From the NCBI GenBank assembly GCA_040216635.1, contig JAVJOU010000030.1, positions 62,001 to 126,000 of the forward strand: 64,000 nt of DNA. The letters run 5' to 3'. How positions within the stretch are numbered: position 1 is the stretch's first letter; each line of letters opens with the position of its first letter. The notes under the pieces are model-generated. The model was not told the DNA's origin and did not search any database. It saw only the letters and a program-made list of their open reading frames with translations. This DNA is from UBA1479 sp040216635 (GTDB taxonomy: Bacteria > Pseudomonadota > Alphaproteobacteria > Rhodospirillales > Casp-alpha2). Shown piece by piece: positions 27,093 to 35,531 of the stretch. A program made the position numbers and the translations under genes.

Positions 27093-27638
27093 ATGAGTGA
27101 CGACACGAATAAATCCGGCCCGAATAAATCCGGTCCCAGCGTTTGGGCCGTTCCCGAAGGGGACGACCGCGAACGCCTGACCTGCCTGGATTGCGGATTC
27201 ATTCATTACGACAATCCCAAGGTCGTCACCGGCGTGGTCGCAACCTGGGAAGACCGCTATCTGATGTGCCGCCGCGCGATCGAGCCGCGCAAGGGTTTCT
27301 GGACCGTTCCGGCGGGCTTTCTCGAACTGGGGGAAAGCACATCCGACGGGGCAAAGCGCGAAGCCTGGGAAGAAGCCCGGATCGACGTCGAGATAACGGG
27401 GCTGATCGGTCTTTACGAAATTCCCCGGATTTCCCAGATCTACGTTCTTCACGCGGGACACATGACGTCCGAAGCTCACGCCCCCGGCCCGGAAAGCGCC
27501 GAAACACACCTGCTGCACTGGGATGAAATTCCCTGGGACGATCTGGCCTTTCCGTCGATCCGCTGGGCGTTGGAACGCCATCGCGAAGGCCTGCCGCCCG
27601 GCATTACCCAGGCCCCGCCGCGTCCGCCCGCAAGCTAG
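27093..27638 (+). CDS. zinc-ribbon NUDIX hydrolase
   Basis: NUDIX pyrophosphohydrolase of 181 residues, of the ADP-ribose/NADH-pyrophosphatase-like group with a short N-terminal zinc-ribbon remnant (LTCLDCGFIHYDNPK, one CxxC only). The NUDIX box GFLELGESTSDGAKREAWEE starts at residue 75; the box's usual Gly after the second EE pair is Arg here (EEARI). A short tandem NKSGP repeat lies at the N-terminus. The ATG at 27093 follows GGAG. It stands alone between two small hypothetical genes on the same strand. Substrate not predictable. Confidence 0.85.
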   Translation: MSDDTNKSGPNKSGPSVWAVPEGDDRERLTCLDCGFIHYDNPKVVTGVVATWEDRYLMCRRAIEPRKGFWTVPAGFLELGESTSDGAKREAWEEARIDVEITGLIGLYEIPRISQIYVLHAGHMTSEAHAPGPESAETHLLHWDEIPWDDLAFPSIRWALERHREGLPPGITQAPPRPPAS

Positions 27639-27695
27639 GCAAAATTTTCCGCCTTTTGAGATTCCGTTAACCTTTGCCCGCCTATTCTCGGCGTC

Positions 27696-27938
27696 ATGGA
27701 CAGCGTCAACACCACGCCCGGCGGCTCGACCGCCCTTCCCGCCAAAACCACGGCGAAAACGTCGGTCGTTTACGAGTCCGAATCCCTTCGTGAAGTTCAG
27801 GCCCGGGCCACCCACATCCGCCATGGCGAGACCGCCATCGAGCGGCGGGGCATGCGCCGCCTGAACGAAGCCATGGATTCCGGCCAGGACCTGCGCCGCG
27901 ACGTGCCGCGTGGGTTCTACCTCAACATCACGGTTTAG
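27696..27938 (+). CDS. small hypothetical protein (80 aa)
   Basis: Not recognised. The N-terminus is Thr/Pro/Lys-rich and probably disordered (MDSVNTTPGGSTALPAKTTA), then a charged helix (ESLREVQARATHIRHGETAIE and RGMRRLNEAMDSGQ) leads to a hydrophobic end, RRDVPRGFYLNITV. That end recalls the closing RRGQIIDVIA of the 67-residue protein at 26778, in that both have an Arg-Gly pair before a short beta-like strand. The ATG at 27696 has no strong ribosome binding site. It lies 57 bases after the NUDIX gene. Confidence 0.5.
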   Translation: MDSVNTTPGGSTALPAKTTAKTSVVYESESLREVQARATHIRHGETAIERRGMRRLNEAMDSGQDLRRDVPRGFYLNITV

Positions 27939-28053
27939 CGCGCCCGCTGCATTCAGCTGCGCCTAAGGCTTGATCCCGGGCGCCGCTGTCCATAGCTTTT
28001 CCTCATCAGTTTTTTGCCCTTATCCGCCCCATCGCCCCGGAGTTACCCGGCCC

Positions 28054-28485
28054 GTGTTCAGATCCATTCAAGTTTCGGTCTTGTTGTGGGGAGCATTAAA
28101 CGCCGCAAGCGCACAGGCAGCCGACCTGTCGGTGACGGTGCAAGGTCTGTCATCCGATCAAGGTGATGTGCATATCGCCGTCTATAACGTCCCGGGAACC
28201 TTTCCCAACGGCGACGGCATGCTGATCGAAGGCCGTGCAGTCCCCAACGGACGGCGTGCGACCTGGACATTCAAGGGGCTGGAACCCGGCACTTACGCCA
28301 TTGCCACTTTCCACGACGCCAACGGCAATCATTCCTTCGATCAGGGGGTGTTCGGCATCCCGCTTGAGGATTTCGGATTTTCCATGGGGGCCCGCGCCAT
28401 ACTCAGCGCACCGGCGTTCGAAGACGCGGCCTTTACCTTGGAAGGCCCCGGCCGCACCATCGTGATCGATCTGGGAAACGATTAA
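28054..28485 (+). CDS. exported DUF2141-family protein
   Basis: Secreted protein of about 143 residues with the DUF2141 pattern: a transthyretin-like beta sandwich with VHIAVYNVPGTF near the start, the family's GLEPGTYAIATFHDANGN and a C-terminal GIPLEDFGFSMGA. I start at a GTG at 28054, giving a signal peptide (VFRSIQVSVLLWGALNAASAQAAD in two parts, cleaved at AQA) with GGAG 11 bases upstream; an in-frame ATG at 27970 would add 28 residues that do not fit. The role of this family is unknown; these proteins are periplasmic or surface exposed. Confidence 0.75.
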   Translation: MFRSIQVSVLLWGALNAASAQAADLSVTVQGLSSDQGDVHIAVYNVPGTFPNGDGMLIEGRAVPNGRRATWTFKGLEPGTYAIATFHDANGNHSFDQGVFGIPLEDFGFSMGARAILSAPAFEDAAFTLEGPGRTIVIDLGND

Positions 28486-28515
28486 CGGCTAACGGTGCAG
28501 CCGGCACGTGGGCTG

Positions 28516-29313
28516 TTATTGAACGTCGGACCCGCCAAATTCCTGCTGATAGATCTGCGCGATGTCCAAGGGGAAGGCCGCCATCCCGAACGAGCCATCA
28601 GGCCCGCCACGTTGAATCATTTCTGCCAGTTGAGCATCGTTTTTCAATTGCTGGAAGGGACGGCTGAGCACCGCCGACGGTGCCTTCGCCGTCACGCCCG
28701 CAATGTCCAGGCCATCGACGGCTGCAATCATGTCATCGCGTGACATCTTGGTGCCGGCGGGCGCGCAGTAATACCCGAACAGATGGTTATCGTAACGCGT
28801 CCGGGGGTCGACGGGATCAATATTGAATTCGGCGTGGAAACCCACACAACTCTGCCCCGCTTGTCCGCGCTCAAACGCCAGCAGGTAGTAGGGAACCTTA
28901 CCCCTATGGGGGAAGCTTTGGTCCGCGTATTTAAGATTGGCGGCCTTGGATATGTTCCACATCTCAAGGGTTTCGCGGGTCAGCTTGGCGAAATCAAGCA
29001 CATGGCGGTCGCCGCCCTGAGCACCACCGCTATAGAACGAAGCTTCAACGAAAATAACCTCGGCCTGGGCACCGCCCACGCCACGGAACAGGGCGTATTC
29101 CTCTTCCTGGTAGTTGTCCTTGTATTCCGCGCGCAAGGCGCTTTGCGGCGCAAGCCCCGGCGCATTGAAGGTCAAAAGTTCCAACCCCGCCGGAACAGCC
29201 GATACGGCGGGGTAAATGTTACGCGGCCCATTGCCTACGCAGCCGGTGACCGCAAGAATCCCGACAACGGCCAGCGCAGTTCGGGACACTTTTGAAAACA
29301 AGGCAGATGTCAT
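28516..29313 (-). CDS. hypothetical lipoprotein
   Basis: A 265-residue protein whose N-terminus MTSALFSKVSRTALAVVG leads to the lipobox AVTGC, so it should be acylated and membrane anchored. The body has no motif I recognise; it contains two further cysteines (AGQSCVGFHAEF and YYCAPAG) that could form a disulfide, and ends in QQEFGGSDVQ. The ATG at 29313 gives the only sensible signal sequence; longer upstream reading is basic and non-coding in character. It is convergent with the DUF2141 gene, with 30 bases between the stops. Confidence 0.75.
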   Translation of the reverse strand: MTSALFSKVSRTALAVVGILAVTGCVGNGPRNIYPAVSAVPAGLELLTFNAPGLAPQSALRAEYKDNYQEEEYALFRGVGGAQAEVIFVEASFYSGGAQGGDRHVLDFAKLTRETLEMWNISKAANLKYADQSFPHRGKVPYYLLAFERGQAGQSCVGFHAEFNIDPVDPRTRYDNHLFGYYCAPAGTKMSRDDMIAAVDGLDIAGVTAKAPSAVLSRPFQQLKNDAQLAEMIQRGGPDGSFGMAAFPLDIAQIYQQEFGGSDVQ

Positions 29314-29467
29314 TTCAACACACTCCGAAACAATGGCACGATCCGGAACCCGTCCCATCCCGGAACTAGCTTCAATTCTGCATCTTAATTTGCGGTCAGA
29401 CATAAGGGAAATCAACTTCTCGTGCACGAAAAACGACACATACCACTCTCCTGCATTGGATCGGCCG

Positions 29468-30037
29468 TCAGAACCCCCGCCCCTGTTCCGCCAGGAACGT
29501 GAGTTCCTCCTCGGTCGACTGACGGTCCAGGACCTCGTTGCGATGGGGGAACCGGCCGAAATCGCGGATGATCGCATGATGCTTCAGGGCGGATTCGGTA
29601 CAGGCCTCGATCGGGATGGTCGCGAACAGCAAAACGGACCGTTCCTGCATTTCCAGGTTTTCCGCATGCATCAACGGCATATAGAGGAACATCCGCTGCG
29701 CCCAATCAAGTTCACGATCGTGCCGCGCAAGCAGGGCCTTGCGCGTATGGGCCAAGGCCTGCTCATCCGTTGCAAAGGCCTGGGCGCTGTCGCGAAACAA
29801 ATTGCGCGGGACCTGATCCAAAAGAATGACCAGCGCCAAACACCCCAGGGCCTTGCGGGCCAAGCTTTCGTAATGGCCTTCCGCCGCCCAATGATAATGA
29901 TCTTCGAACTGGACCCGGATTTGCTTATCGAAATCGGCGGATTCCTGGAACCAGACATCACGGAACTGAGGTTCCCCCGCGCTGTCGTATTCGAACCAGA
30001 ATTCCAGAACCTCGTCGATGACCTCCGCCCGGGACAT
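29468..30037 (-). CDS. DUF924 family protein
   Basis: Cytoplasmic all-helical protein of 189 residues from the DUF924 family, which has a TPR-like fold and no established function. Family marks are the start EVIDEVLEFWF, FDKQIRVQFEDHYHWAAEG, ALVILLDQVPRNLFRDSAQAF split across two helices, MFLYMPLMHAENLEMQERSV and the C-terminal HRNEVLDRQSTEEELTFL. The ATG at 30037 is fixed by a strong GAGGAGGT five bases away. It is followed on the same strand by the hypothetical lipoprotein after 154 bases. Confidence 0.92.
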   Translation of the reverse strand: MSRAEVIDEVLEFWFEYDSAGEPQFRDVWFQESADFDKQIRVQFEDHYHWAAEGHYESLARKALGCLALVILLDQVPRNLFRDSAQAFATDEQALAHTRKALLARHDRELDWAQRMFLYMPLMHAENLEMQERSVLLFATIPIEACTESALKHHAIIRDFGRFPHRNEVLDRQSTEEELTFLAEQGRGF

Positions 30038-30184
30038 TCGGACCTCCTCGCCAGTTTTCCTGTCCTGCCGATCATAACAGGCCCGCAGGCTCTTGTTATG
30101 TCTCCCTTTGCGCGATAGCGTATACGCCCAGGCCGCATCGCGGCCGGTTTTTTCCGGCATGACCCCGAAGAAAGGATACCCCGA

Positions 30185-30409
30185 ATGACAGAGCGGCCCC
30201 AGCGCCCCGGACGTCTCGGCCTGGTATTTTCCGCTTGGGCATTGGCCGTTGCCGTGCTTGTCGTCGCCGGCTGCGAGCCCAAGGTGCAGGTCACCGCGCC
30301 GGATAAACCCATCGTCATCAATCTGAATGTGAAGATCGAACACGAAGTCCGGGTCAAACTGGAAAAAGACGTGGACGATCTTCTCAAGAAAAACAGCGAT
30401 TTGTTCTGA
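30185..30409 (+). CDS. ynbE: YnbE-like lipoprotein
   Basis: Small lipoprotein of 74 residues: positively charged start, hydrophobic segment and lipobox VVAGC, then the YnbE-type PKVQVTAPDKPIVINLNVKI and a polar KLEKDVDDLLKKN tail. In E. coli YnbE is an outer-membrane lipoprotein that partners the AsmA-like protein YdbH in lipid transport between membranes. Its TGA overlaps the ATG of the ydbL-like gene. No ydbH-like gene lies in the window. Confidence 0.8.
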   Translation: MTERPQRPGRLGLVFSAWALAVAVLVVAGCEPKVQVTAPDKPIVINLNVKIEHEVRVKLEKDVDDLLKKNSDLF

Positions 30410-30744
30410 TGAAACGCATGATGAAATCGACGGTCCTGTCGGCAGTCCTGATGCTCGCGATGCTGGCCAGCGCCTTTGCCATGGACCTAGACGCAGCCAA
30501 AAGCCGGGGGCTGGTCGGCGAACGGCCGGATGGATATCTAGGCGCCGTCGCCGCGGGGCGGGGCGATGTGCAAACCCTGATCAACGACATCAACAACCGC
30601 CGCCGCGCCAAATACCAGGCGATTGCGCAGAAGCGCGGCACCTCGCTTGGCGCCGTCGAACAGTTCGTCGGCCAAAAGCTCATTTCCCGCGCGGCCCCCG
30701 GCGAATACGTCATGACGCCCGGCGGACAATGGGTCCGAAAGTAA
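30409..30744 (+). CDS. ydbL: YdbL-like periplasmic protein (DUF1318)
   Basis: Periplasmic protein of 111 residues with a signal peptide (KSTVLSAVLMLAMLASAFA) and the DUF1318 region: KSRGLVGERPDGYLGAV, INDINNRRRAKYQAIAQK and the C-terminal GEYVMTPGGQWVRK. In enterobacteria ydbL follows ynbE and modulates the YdbH-YnbE bridge. Here it overlaps the ynbE-like gene by one base and must be cotranslated. The gene is 13 bases before the start of the GatC/AtzG-like gene. Confidence 0.85.
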   Translation: MKRMMKSTVLSAVLMLAMLASAFAMDLDAAKSRGLVGERPDGYLGAVAAGRGDVQTLINDINNRRRAKYQAIAQKRGTSLGAVEQFVGQKLISRAAPGEYVMTPGGQWVRK

Positions 30745-30757
30745 CGGCACCGCCCTC

Positions 30758-30973
30758 ATGAGCCCATCCGACACCGACGACGTGACCGCGGTCCTCGACT
30801 GGCTGAAGCAGTTTCAGGGCTTCCAGCCGGAAGGCGTGGAACTGGCCGACCCGGCAGGGGCTGCCCGCGCCGCCGCCAAGGCCGGGCGCGAGGCCGCATT
30901 GGGCCTTCCGTTCGATGCCGACCCCACGGGCTTCACCCTTTTGTTGGACAGCTTGGCCCGGAAAGACCCGTGA
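30758..30973 (+). CDS. small AtzG/GatC-like amidase partner
   Basis: A 71-residue protein directly ahead of, and overlapping by four bases (GTGA), an amidase. Its sequence, with DDVTAVLDWLKQFQGF, an Ala-rich helix and GLPFDADPTGFTLLLDSLARK, has the size and helical character of AtzG or GatC, small subunits that embrace and stabilise GatA-fold amidases. The assignment rests on gene order and general pattern rather than on a strict motif. No separate GatB-like gene is present, so this is not the tRNA amidotransferase. Confidence 0.55.
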   Translation: MSPSDTDDVTAVLDWLKQFQGFQPEGVELADPAGAARAAAKAGREAALGLPFDADPTGFTLLLDSLARKDP

Positions 30974-32397
30974 CCACGAACGCCGCCGATCCCGCCTTCA
31001 TGACCTTGGCCCAAGCCGCCGCATTGCTGGCCACCGGCAAGATATCGTCGCGCGAGTTGACGCGTATCTGTCTGGACCGCCTGAAGGCACATAACGACGC
31101 CCTGCATGTTATTGCCGGTCTCGACGAGGATGACGCCCTGGCCCAGGCCGATGCAGCCGACGCGGCGCGTGCCAAAGGTGGCGACCTGGGGCCGCTGCAC
31201 GGCGTGCCCCTGGCCCATAAGGACATGTATTACCGCAAGGGCCGGGGCTCGGCCTGCGGTTCGGTCATTCGCAAGGATTTCATCCCGGATCACACATCAA
31301 CGGCGCTCTTGCGCCTGGATGCCCAGGGGGCCTTGGATATCGCGCGCCTTAACATGGTGGAATTCGCGTTCGGCGTGACCGGGCACAACGATGTCGTCGG
31401 CACCCCGAAGAACCCCTGGAACACGGCCCATATGACCGGGGGGTCGTCCTCGGGCTCGGGCGCGGCCGTCGCGGCCCGGCTGTGTTTCGGTGCCCTGGGG
31501 TCGGACACGGGCGGCTCCATCCGCCTGCCCGCCGCCTGCTGCGGCCTGGTCGGCATGAAACCGACCTATGGCCGGGTCAGCCGCCATGGCGCCATGCCGC
31601 TGGCCCATTCCCTGGATACGGTCGGTCCCCTGACCCGCACCGTGCGCGACAACGCGCTGATGATGCAGGCCATCGCCGGGCACGATCCCAACGACCCCGT
31701 GACCTCGACCATGCCTGTCACCGATTATGAGGCGGAATTGGAAAAAGACGTGCGCGGCCTGAAACTGGGCGTGCCGGAAAATTTCTTCTACGACGGCGTG
31801 GCGCCCGAAATCCGCGCCCTGGTCGAAGCCAGCCTGAAGACCTACGAAGACCTGGGATGCGTGATCGTGCCGGTCAAGGTGCCGGACGCCGTCACCGTCA
31901 TGAACCGCCTGACCAATCTGATCACCGCGACCGAAGGGGCCTCGGTCCATGCTCGCTGGCTTGCCGAACAGGCATCCGATTACGGCCCGCAGACCCGTGC
32001 CCGCCTGGCCATCGGCCTGTTCACACCGGCAAGCCTATATCTGCGTGTGCTGACGTTGCGTAAACAATTGGTGCGGGAATTCTGCGATCAGGTGTTTGGA
32101 AAGATCGATGCGCTGCACACGCCGCTAATGGTCATGCCCGTGCCGACCCTGGCCGAAAGCAACATGGCCGCCAATCCGGGCTTCGCCGATTACCTGTTGA
32201 AGATCGGCCACAACACCCGGCCGGGAAATTTCCTGGGCTTGCCCGGCCTGAACATACCCTGCGGCTTTACGCCGGACGGCCTACCGTGCTCATTCCAATT
32301 GATGGGGCGGCCCTTCGACGAAGGCCTGCTGTACCGCCTGGGCCACGCCTATCAACAGGCCACGGACTGGCACGAACGCGCACCCGGCCCGGGTTAA
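30970..32397 (+). CDS. amidase (amidase signature family, AtzE/GatA-like)
   Basis: Hydrolase of 475 residues with the Ser-cisSer-Lys triad of the amidase signature family: the lysine is in VPLAHKDMYY, the two serines in TGGSSSGSGAA and GSDTGGSIRLPA. Substrate is not readable; related enzymes hydrolyse amides, ureas or carboxybiuret. Translation starts at GTG 30970, overlapping the small partner gene, which supports an obligate two-subunit enzyme. The 3' end is four bases from the end of the convergent ftsY gene. Confidence 0.9.
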   Translation: MTTNAADPAFMTLAQAAALLATGKISSRELTRICLDRLKAHNDALHVIAGLDEDDALAQADAADAARAKGGDLGPLHGVPLAHKDMYYRKGRGSACGSVIRKDFIPDHTSTALLRLDAQGALDIARLNMVEFAFGVTGHNDVVGTPKNPWNTAHMTGGSSSGSGAAVAARLCFGALGSDTGGSIRLPAACCGLVGMKPTYGRVSRHGAMPLAHSLDTVGPLTRTVRDNALMMQAIAGHDPNDPVTSTMPVTDYEAELEKDVRGLKLGVPENFFYDGVAPEIRALVEASLKTYEDLGCVIVPVKVPDAVTVMNRLTNLITATEGASVHARWLAEQASDYGPQTRARLAIGLFTPASLYLRVLTLRKQLVREFCDQVFGKIDALHTPLMVMPVPTLAESNMAANPGFADYLLKIGHNTRPGNFLGLPGLNIPCGFTPDGLPCSFQLMGRPFDEGLLYRLGHAYQQATDWHERAPGPG

Positions 32398-32401
32398 ACG
32401 C

Positions 32402-33349
32402 CTAGTTTTCCAAACCCATCAGCGAACGCGCAAAGGCCCTGGCCTCGAACGGGCGCAGATCGTCGATGCCCTCGCCCACGCCGACGGCATGAACCGGCAG
32501 GCCGAATTTCTCCGCCAATGACACCACCACGCCGCCCTTGGCCGAACCGTCCAGCTTGGTCATCACCAGGCCCGTGACCTCGACCGCCTGCTTGAACACT
32601 TCGACCTGGGTATGGGCGTTCTGGCCGATGGTGGCATCCATCACCAACAGGCAGGCATGGGGGGCCGTGTCGTCCTGTTTCTTGATGACACGCACGACCT
32701 TTTCCAATTCGGCCATCAGATCCTTCTTGTTCTGAAGGCGCCCGGCCGTATCGATGATGACCACGTCATGGCCCTGATCGCGGCCGTCCTTGACCGCATC
32801 AAAGGCAAGGCCGGCCGGGTCCGCCCCCTGGTCGCGCACAATCACCGGGCAGCCCGAACGCTCGCCCCAAACCTGCAGTTGTTCGATCGCGGCGGCGCGA
32901 AAGGTATCGCCGGCAGCCAACAGGACCGACTTGCCCTGGGCCTTGAACTGGCTGGCCAGTTTGCCGATGGTCGTGGTCTTGCCAGAGCCGTTGACCCCGC
33001 AGACCAGGATCACGAAAGGCTTGGCGTTGGCATCGATCGCAAGCGGCATGGCCACGGGCGCGAGAAGATGGGAAATTTCATCGGCCAGGGCCTGTTTGAC
33101 CTCGTCGTCGGTGACTTCCTTGTCGAACCGCTCGCGGGCCACCGCCGCCGTCAATTTGGCCGCCGTCGCGACCCCCATGTCACCGCGAATAAGGATTTCT
33201 TCAAGCTCGTCCAGGGCACCCTGGTCCAGCTTGCGTTTGGTGAACACTCCGGTGATCGCACCGCCGACCCGGTCGGCGGATTTCGACAGCCCCGACCGCA
33301 GGCGGGAAAGCCAGCCCCCGCTTTTATCCTGTTGGTCTTGTTCCGCCAT
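32402..33349 (-). CDS. ftsY: signal recognition particle receptor FtsY
   Basis: SRP receptor GTPase that docks ribosome-nascent chain complexes carrying Ffh at the inner membrane. The 315-residue protein has a short Lys/Arg-rich N-terminal region, as in alphaproteobacteria, then the N domain and the G domain with GVNGSGKTTT, DTFRAAAIEQL, DTAGRLQNK and TKLDGSAKGG. Its start overlaps the stop of mtaB as ATGA on the minus strand. The partner ffh is encoded 3.1 kb away on the other strand. Confidence 0.97.
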   Translation of the reverse strand: MAEQDQQDKSGGWLSRLRSGLSKSADRVGGAITGVFTKRKLDQGALDELEEILIRGDMGVATAAKLTAAVARERFDKEVTDDEVKQALADEISHLLAPVAMPLAIDANAKPFVILVCGVNGSGKTTTIGKLASQFKAQGKSVLLAAGDTFRAAAIEQLQVWGERSGCPVIVRDQGADPAGLAFDAVKDGRDQGHDVVIIDTAGRLQNKKDLMAELEKVVRVIKKQDDTAPHACLLVMDATIGQNAHTQVEVFKQAVEVTGLVMTKLDGSAKGGVVVSLAEKFGLPVHAVGVGEGIDDLRPFEARAFARSLMGLEN

Positions 33350-34605
33350 CAGGCAAGCACGCCCGTCAGTTTGCCCGCCTCGGCGCCGGTGATCCGCGCC
33401 GTGATGATCGTGCCTTCCGCGGCCGTCTGATCCAGTTGCACGGGCGCGTATTGCGGGCTGTAGCCCATGGCGTCCCGTTCGATCAGGACCGGCAGAGTCT
33501 GGCCGATGCAGGTTTCAAGATACCGGCCCAAATTGGCATCGCCGGCGGCACGCAGTTCCGCCGCGCGGGCCTTACGCCGGGCCCCGTCGACCGCCGGCAT
33601 CTTGGCGGCCGGGGTCCCTTCCCGTTCCGAATAGGGAAAGACGTGAAGATGCACGAGATTCAGATCACGGACCGCCGCCAGGGTGTTTTCGTGCATGGCG
33701 TCGGTTTCCGTCGGAAAGCCCGCAATCAGGTCGGCGCCCAACACCAAATCGGGGCGCAGCGCCCGGGCTCGTTCGGCAACTTTATAGGCCTCATCGCGGC
33801 TGTGGCGCCGCTTCATGCGTTTCAAGACCATGTCGTCCATGGCCTGCAGCGACAGATGCAGGTGCGGCATCAGGCGGTCTTCTTCGGCCAGCACCCGGAA
33901 CAACTCGTCATCCATGGCCGCCGGGTCAAGGGACGACAGGCGCAGGCGTTCCAATTCGGGCACGGCCTTCAGCAAACGGCGCACCAGTTGGCCCAGGGTC
34001 GGGTTGCCCGGCAGGTCCGTGCCGTAGGAACAGATGTCGACGCCGGTCAGAACGACTTCGCGGTAGCCGCCGGCCACCAGCCCCCGCACCTGTTCGGCGA
34101 TCGCCCCCATGGCGAGCGAGCGGTTGTTGCCGCGCGCGAAGGGAATGATGCAGAAGGTGCAGCGATGATCGCAGCCCTGCTGCACCTGAACGAAGGCACG
34201 CGCCCGGCCGTCGAACCCGTCGATCAGATGAGCCGCCGTCTCGCGCACGGTCATGATGTCGGCGACCTGAATGTCCGGCCCGTCCAGCCTGAAAGCGGCG
34301 GGGTCGAGCTTTTCCTCGTTGCCCATGACGCGGTCGACTTCGGGCATGGCGGCGTATTTGGCGGGATCCAGCTGGGCCGCGCATCCGGTCACGATGACCT
34401 TCGCCCCCGGGCGGTCGCGGCGCGCGCGGCGGATCACCTGGCGGGCCTGGCGTTCGGCTTCCTTGGTCACGGCGCAGGTATTGACGATCACCGCGTCAGA
34501 CAAGCCGGCCTTGGCCGCGTTGGCACGCATGACCTCGGACTCGAACGCATTCAGGCGGCAGCCCAGGGTGATCACGTCCGTCGATGTCAGAGGAGCCCCG
34601 GCCAT
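33349..34605 (-). CDS. mtaB: tRNA t6A37 methylthiotransferase MtaB
   Basis: Radical SAM methylthiotransferase, 418 residues, that converts t6A37 of tRNA to ms2t6A. The N-terminal UPF0004 domain starts TLGCRLNAFESEVM with further cysteines in NTCAVT and VTGCAAQL; the radical SAM cluster is in GCDHRCTFCIIPFARGNNRS; a TRAM-like end follows. The CRLNAFE form of the first motif separates MtaB from MiaB. It lies between dapF (four bases before) and ftsY (overlapping), an order common in alphaproteobacteria. Confidence 0.95.
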   Translation of the reverse strand: MAGAPLTSTDVITLGCRLNAFESEVMRANAAKAGLSDAVIVNTCAVTKEAERQARQVIRRARRDRPGAKVIVTGCAAQLDPAKYAAMPEVDRVMGNEEKLDPAAFRLDGPDIQVADIMTVRETAAHLIDGFDGRARAFVQVQQGCDHRCTFCIIPFARGNNRSLAMGAIAEQVRGLVAGGYREVVLTGVDICSYGTDLPGNPTLGQLVRRLLKAVPELERLRLSSLDPAAMDDELFRVLAEEDRLMPHLHLSLQAMDDMVLKRMKRRHSRDEAYKVAERARALRPDLVLGADLIAGFPTETDAMHENTLAAVRDLNLVHLHVFPYSEREGTPAAKMPAVDGARRKARAAELRAAGDANLGRYLETCIGQTLPVLIERDAMGYSPQYAPVQLDQTAAEGTIITARITGAEAGKLTGVLA

Positions 34606-34609
34606 GGCA

Positions 34610-35458
34610 TCACGCTCCGCCGCCGTTCAGCAGGCGGGGGTCCAAGGTGCCGGAAAAACTGGTCGCGACCGGGCCGGTCATCAGCACATGGTTATCGGGC
34701 AGCCATTCAATGGTCAGGGTGCCGCCGTCGACGATGACATCGGCCTTGCGGCCGTCGATCAGGCCCCGGCGCACGGCACCGACCAGGGTCGCGCAGGCAC
34801 CGGACCCGCAGGCCTGGGTCACGCCCACGCCCCGCTCCCACACCCGCATGCGGATGGAACCGTCCGGCCGCACGGAGGCGACTTCGACGTTGGTGAACTG
34901 GGGGAACATCTTGTGCTGTTCGATCACCGGGCCGAACACTTCGACCTGTGCCGCTTCCGCATCGTCGACGAAAAAGATCGCGTGCGGATTGCCCATGGAA
35001 ACGCCGACCGCATCCTGAAGCGGGCCGGCGGAAACATCGATATGCAGGGTGTCGCAGGCTTCCGACAGGGGGATTTCCCGCCAATCCAGCTTGGCCGGAC
35101 CCATGTCGACGGTCACAAGGTCATTCGATGCCATTTCCGCATCCAGCAAACCGGCACCGGTTTCCACGATCAAATGATCAGCCGACTTTTCGGCCATCAA
35201 TAACGAAGCGATGCAGCGCGTGCCGTTGCCGCAGGCCAGCGATTCACTGCCGTCCGTGTTGTGGAAGCGGACGAACACATCGGCGATGTCCGAGCGCGGC
35301 CGTTCCAGCACGATCAGCTGGTCGCAGCCGACACCGCGCCGGCGGTCGGCAATGGCCGCGGCCTGGTCCGCAGAGATCGCCAAAGGTGTCTCGCGTGCGT
35401 CCAGCACCACGAAATCGTTGCCCAATCCGTGCATCTTTATGAAAGGCATCTGTTCCAT
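34610..35458 (-). CDS. dapF: diaminopimelate epimerase
   Basis: Pyridoxal-independent epimerase of 282 residues that makes meso-diaminopimelate from the LL form for lysine and peptidoglycan. The start FIKMHGLGNDFVVLDARE, the first catalytic cysteine in ACGNGTRCIASLL and the second in QACGSGACATLVGAV are intact. The ATG at 35458 lies in a weak ribosome binding context (MEQMPFIKM; a second ATG three codons on is possible). It heads the dapF-mtaB-ftsY transcript. asd, another gene of the pathway, lies 10 kb away. Confidence 0.97.
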   Translation of the reverse strand: MEQMPFIKMHGLGNDFVVLDARETPLAISADQAAAIADRRRGVGCDQLIVLERPRSDIADVFVRFHNTDGSESLACGNGTRCIASLLMAEKSADHLIVETGAGLLDAEMASNDLVTVDMGPAKLDWREIPLSEACDTLHIDVSAGPLQDAVGVSMGNPHAIFFVDDAEAAQVEVFGPVIEQHKMFPQFTNVEVASVRPDGSIRMRVWERGVGVTQACGSGACATLVGAVRRGLIDGRKADVIVDGGTLTIEWLPDNHVLMTGPVATSFSGTLDPRLLNGGGA

Positions 35459-35531
35459 GGATGGCTACATAGGCCCCATGGCCCCAGAAGTCCATGCCCT
35501 TGGTTTGGGGTCTTGGTCCGTGCCTTCGGCG

